From contig NZ_CP041614.1 of assembly GCF_007197555.1 (NCBI RefSeq), forward strand, positions 5,076,001 through 5,140,000: DNA of 64,000 nucleotides, written 5' to 3'. A program made the position numbers and the translations under genes. Below the pieces are notes generated by a model that searched no databases, was not told the DNA's origin, and worked only from the letters and a program-made list of their open reading frames with translations. The first letter of the stretch is position 1. Each line of letters begins with the position of its first letter. This document shows positions 61,201 to 64,000 of the stretch, piece after piece. Origin of the DNA: Shewanella psychropiezotolerans. Its GTDB lineage: Bacteria > Pseudomonadota > Gammaproteobacteria > Enterobacterales > Shewanellaceae.

Positions 61201-62214
61201 TTACTTAAACCAGAAACGTTCTGCATCGTGGGTCAGCAGCGCAAGTTGTGCTGGCGATACCCGCTCCAATACTTGCCCATAGGCCGAGTCCAAAAGAAAT
61301 TGCATCAAGATAAAATGACGGCGCAATATCCTCTGGTGTCTGTGGGGCTTCTGCGGATTGAAGTACCCCGAGAAGCTCAATACCTGCCGGGGATTCTTTC
61401 GCAGCCAGGCCCAGGAGCCCATCTCTAATGTTAGGGGAATAAAGGGAGCCGTTCCTTTGTTATTCACCACTAAATAGTCCCAGATATCGCCATGGGTGCG
61501 ATAAAAATGACTCTGAGGCGCGAGCCGATAGTGACCATGATGGGAATAACCCGTCTCAAATAGCCGCTTAAGATGATAGATATACCCCATGCCTTCGAAT
61601 GGCTTAGCGGTATGGGCGTAGGGAAACCAGATATGATCATTCAGGCCAAAACCCGAGTGAGCATCGAGGCAGAGCAAGCTGGTACTCTCGAGCTGCAAGT
61701 GCTTCACATACTTTACCAAAGCTGAGGTCTCCGCCTCCATCTCACCCGAGCCTCGATACCAGGGCAGCTTCTGGGACAGGGTTTGCCCACCCAGCATAAA
61801 AGTCACCTTGCCACTCGCCTCTATGGGAGCATTGCGCATCAAGTCGACGTTATTGCCGTTGCCGCGACTGCCGCGCAGAAATCCCACCGGATTAACCACA
61901 GGCACAAAGGCTAAACGTATCTCTTTGAGCAAGGCTTGCAGGTGAGTATCCCAAGGTAAACGATTGAGTAGACTGGCGAGAAAAGCCAACACCACCTGAG
62001 CGCCGATCCGCTCGACGCCGTGTACCCCGCCGACAAATAGCACTGTAGGGCAAGGTTTGTCTTGCTGACCCAGTTCAATGGCCGTAATGGCAAGGGGCTC
62101 ACCACGATAGCTAAGATCGGCCAAAGATTGATGACGAAAGCTATCTTGATGTTGCGCCACCAGGCGTTTGAGGGTATCTATCTCGAAAGCATGTTCGAAT
62201 GAAAACTTTGCCAT
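61201..62214 (-). CDS. M14-family zinc carboxypeptidase
   Basis: A 337-residue M14-type metallocarboxypeptidase. The zinc ligands are visible: His65 and Glu68 in GGVHGVERIG and His186 in LCLDAHSGFG. NNVDLMRN near residue 121 is the substrate-binding segment (the family's NxxDxNRN). A glutamate in LTLEMGSWAW (about residue 270) may be the catalytic base. There is no signal peptide, so it probably acts on small peptides in the cytoplasm. It precedes the alpha/beta hydrolase gene in one transcript direction. Confidence 0.83.
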   Translation of the reverse strand: MAKFSFEHAFEIDTLKRLVAQHQDSFRHQSLADLSYRGEPLAITAIELGQQDKPCPTVLFVGGVHGVERIGAQVVLAFLASLLNRLPWDTHLQALLKEIRLAFVPVVNPVGFLRGSRGNGNNVDLMRNAPIEASGKVTFMLGGQTLSQKLPWYRGSGEMEAETSALVKYVKHLQLESTSLLCLDAHSGFGLNDHIWFPYAHTAKPFEGMGYIYHLKRLFETGYSHHGHYRLAPQSHFYRTHGDIWDYLVVNNKGTAPFIPLTLEMGSWAWLRKNPRQVLSFSGYFNPQKPHRHQRILRRHFILMQFLLDSAYGQVLERVSPAQLALLTHDAERFWFK

Positions 62215-62333
62215 TAGTCAGTTAAGTGGTGACAGATGATGAAACCAGACTAGCCATAGAATGAGACAAGAGGATGACAAATCCCCGCTTTCGCTATCCC
62301 TGCGATCACGGATACATGCCTCCAGGTACAAAA

Positions 62334-62356
62334 AGGGCGGCACACAGTGCCGCCCT
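62334..62356 (-). terminator. Terminator of the CstA-family gene
   Basis: A perfect 10-bp stem, AGGGCGGCAC with GTGCCGCCCT and a 3-base loop, followed on the minus strand by TTTTTGT. It lies 25 bases beyond the stop of the gene at 62381. Confidence 0.85.
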
Positions 62357-62380
62357 AGTTCTTCAAATTAAACCGTTAAA

Positions 62381-63865
62381 TCAAGACCCGGTCTCAGCCT
62401 CTGATTTTACAGGCTTACACTTCTGGTGCACTAAGATGAGTGCAATCAGAGATACGGCGCCTACGGCGATACCCGCAGGCTGACTGAACGACTGAGGTAA
62501 GCCCAGTCCTATGCCAGCGGTCATAATGTAAGACACGGTCACACTGGTTCCACCAATCGCAGGCAGGCTCACTATCCAATGGAAAGCGCCTCTGTCGAAT
62601 AGGTACTTAGTGGCTAGCCAGAGCACACTGGTCGACAGCAGCATGTTCGAGAAGGCAAAGTAGCGCCAGATAAGCGTGAAATCAATCTTAGTCATAAAGT
62701 AGGCAATGACCAGAATAGGCACGGCAACCAAGAGACGATTACGAATGTTTTGAGGGATTCTGAAGGCATCGATTATGGTCAATCGCAGAGATCTAAACGC
62801 CGTATCCCCGGAAGTGATCGGGAAAACTGCCACAGCGATAATAGCCATTATGCCACCAGCAACACCAAGGTAAGTGGTCGCTACTTGGTTAACCACCATT
62901 CCCGGACCGCCTAGATCCAGTATTGATTTAAGCTCCACGTAACCGCCCGGAAACGCTGCGATACCCGCCAGCGCCCATACACAAGCAACAATGCCTTCAC
63001 ACATCATGGCGCCATAGTAGACTGGACGGACATATTTTTCATTGGTCAGACAGCGGGCCATTATCGGCGCCTGAGTCGAGTGGAAACCACTGATAGCACC
63101 ACAAGTAATGGTCACAAATAGCAACGGCCAAACCGGCAATCCATCAGGATTAGGTTCCAAGAGATCATTGTTATAATGGCTATGATCGAAGTAGGCGAAG
63201 ATGTCTCCCACCTCAGGTAGCTGAGGGGCACTAATCAATAACGCCACACCGATAGACACAGTCATGACTATCATCAAGAGACCAAATATCGGGTAAAGCT
63301 TAGTGATGATCTTATCGATAGGCAGCATGGTTGCCAGGAAATAATAGGCCAGAATAACCAATACCCAGAAGGTGTTGTTCGCGAGAATAGTCCCCTTGAA
63401 GTAATCTAAGTTACTCAATAATCCCGCGGGGCTCATGATGAACACCACGCCGACGAAGAACAGCAACATGGCGGTAAAGATAAGCATCACGCCTTTAGCG
63501 TACACATTGAAATAGCGTCCGGCTATTTCGGGAAGACTCTTACCATCCTCTTTGATACTGAGCACACCGGAGAAATAATCATGGACCGCGCCGCCTATGA
63601 TGTTACCTAAAACGATCCACACCAGAGCAATTGGACCATAAATGGCACCTAAGATGGGGCCGAAAATCGGGCCGACACCGGCAATATTGAGAAACTGAAT
63701 TAAGAAGGCTTTCACCGGATGAACTTCGACATAGTCGACTCCATCGGCAAAGCGAGTTTGTGGGGTCTTCGCATTCTTGTCGATTCCCGCCTGACGTTCT
63801 ACAAACGGACTGTAGAACTTATAAGCGAGTACCAACAAGGTAATGCAGATAATGAATATAAGCAT
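62381..63865 (-). CDS. CstA-family carbon starvation transporter
   Basis: A 494-residue membrane protein of the CstA/BtsT family, peptide or pyruvate importers with many helices. Typical blocks are FNIAGVGPIFGPILGAIYGP, GGAVHDYFSGVLSIKEDG, GAISGFHSTQAP and MARCLTNEKYVRPVYYGAMM. It is shorter than E. coli CstA (701) and fits the short form of the family. The start codon follows GGATGATAAAAA. A strong terminator ends the gene. The upstream 135 bases run to the window end, and no regulator is seen. Confidence 0.85.
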   Translation of the reverse strand: MLIFIICITLLVLAYKFYSPFVERQAGIDKNAKTPQTRFADGVDYVEVHPVKAFLIQFLNIAGVGPIFGPILGAIYGPIALVWIVLGNIIGGAVHDYFSGVLSIKEDGKSLPEIAGRYFNVYAKGVMLIFTAMLLFFVGVVFIMSPAGLLSNLDYFKGTILANNTFWVLVILAYYFLATMLPIDKIITKLYPIFGLLMIVMTVSIGVALLISAPQLPEVGDIFAYFDHSHYNNDLLEPNPDGLPVWPLLFVTITCGAISGFHSTQAPIMARCLTNEKYVRPVYYGAMMCEGIVACVWALAGIAAFPGGYVELKSILDLGGPGMVVNQVATTYLGVAGGIMAIIAVAVFPITSGDTAFRSLRLTIIDAFRIPQNIRNRLLVAVPILVIAYFMTKIDFTLIWRYFAFSNMLLSTSVLWLATKYLFDRGAFHWIVSLPAIGGTSVTVSYIMTAGIGLGLPQSFSQPAGIAVGAVSLIALILVHQKCKPVKSEAETGS

Positions 63866-64000
63866 TTTTTATCATCCATACTTTTATAGGGTACATTTAC
63901 GGTTACGAGTGTCTGCCAGTTGAGACATCAGGTCAAGTAACAATATGTTATACCAAGGTCTAACTTGATCAGGCTCAAAGCTTGATGTAGCGGGGGTTGG

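Overview
The window reads as a chromosomal stretch of a marine gammaproteobacterium, most likely Shewanella or a close relative. The main hints are an SO_0444-type permease with its ArsR regulator, a SigZ-type sigma factor, a 344-residue PyrC, a REP-associated transposase with matching REP pairs, and CstA, GGDEF and Bcr/CflA genes of that flavour. No rRNA, tRNA or CRISPR array was recognised. The genus is an inference, because no marker gene is present.

Layout. 1-11.3 kb: a TPR-GGDEF protein; a small operon of class II aldolase/SDR, autoinducer-2 kinase LsrK and a cupin, with REP pairs in both gaps; an FMN reductase; an MFS drug exporter divergent from a LysR regulator; and a symporter fused to a solute-binding domain. 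11.3-41.1 kb (all genes on the minus strand): a complete extracellular contractile injection system (eCIS, Afp/PVC type) with its cargo. In transcription order it encodes a Pvc16/DUF4255 protein, an unknown protein, the sheath (split by a frameshift), two tubes, a DUF5908 small protein, a LysM tube-spike adaptor, a VgrG-like spike, PAAR, gp25, two large baseplate proteins with a fibre-like protein between them, a tape measure, an AAA+ ATPase, a large envelope protein, and four DUF4157/leader-type cargo genes. 41.6-50 kb: a CLCA_X metallopeptidase-like protein, a small membrane protein, an AraC regulator divergent from a D-aminoacylase-like amidohydrolase and a sulfatase, PyrC, and a PAS-GGDEF protein. 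50.2-51.7 kb: a decayed REP-associated (Y1) transposase element with duplicated ends. 52-55.7 kb: a winged-helix/nSTAND1/TPR regulator and a small partner. 56-59.1 kb: a metal-handling group (Cys-rich permease, ArsR, metallothionein-like protein, SigZ). 59.4-64 kb: PpiC with a tandem repeat derived from its own 3' end, a multi-hairpin array, an alpha/beta hydrolase, an M14 peptidase and a CstA-family transporter.

The most interesting region is the eCIS cargo end. Three consecutive genes share the same leader (about 38 residues, ending in a DNRP motif) and similar upstream DNA, but carry unrelated C-terminal payloads. Each is followed by a related dyad-symmetric element that loosely resembles an integron attC site, as if payloads were exchanged as cassettes. 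Three genes in the locus (sheath and two cargo genes) are each interrupted by the apparent loss of one base in a G/C run. The AAA+ ATPase start codon lies inside an 8-bp tandem repeat in which each unit carries both a Shine-Dalgarno and an ATG. Together these suggest either recent decay or on/off switching of the injection system. All functions are inferred by reading sequence motifs; no database search was run.
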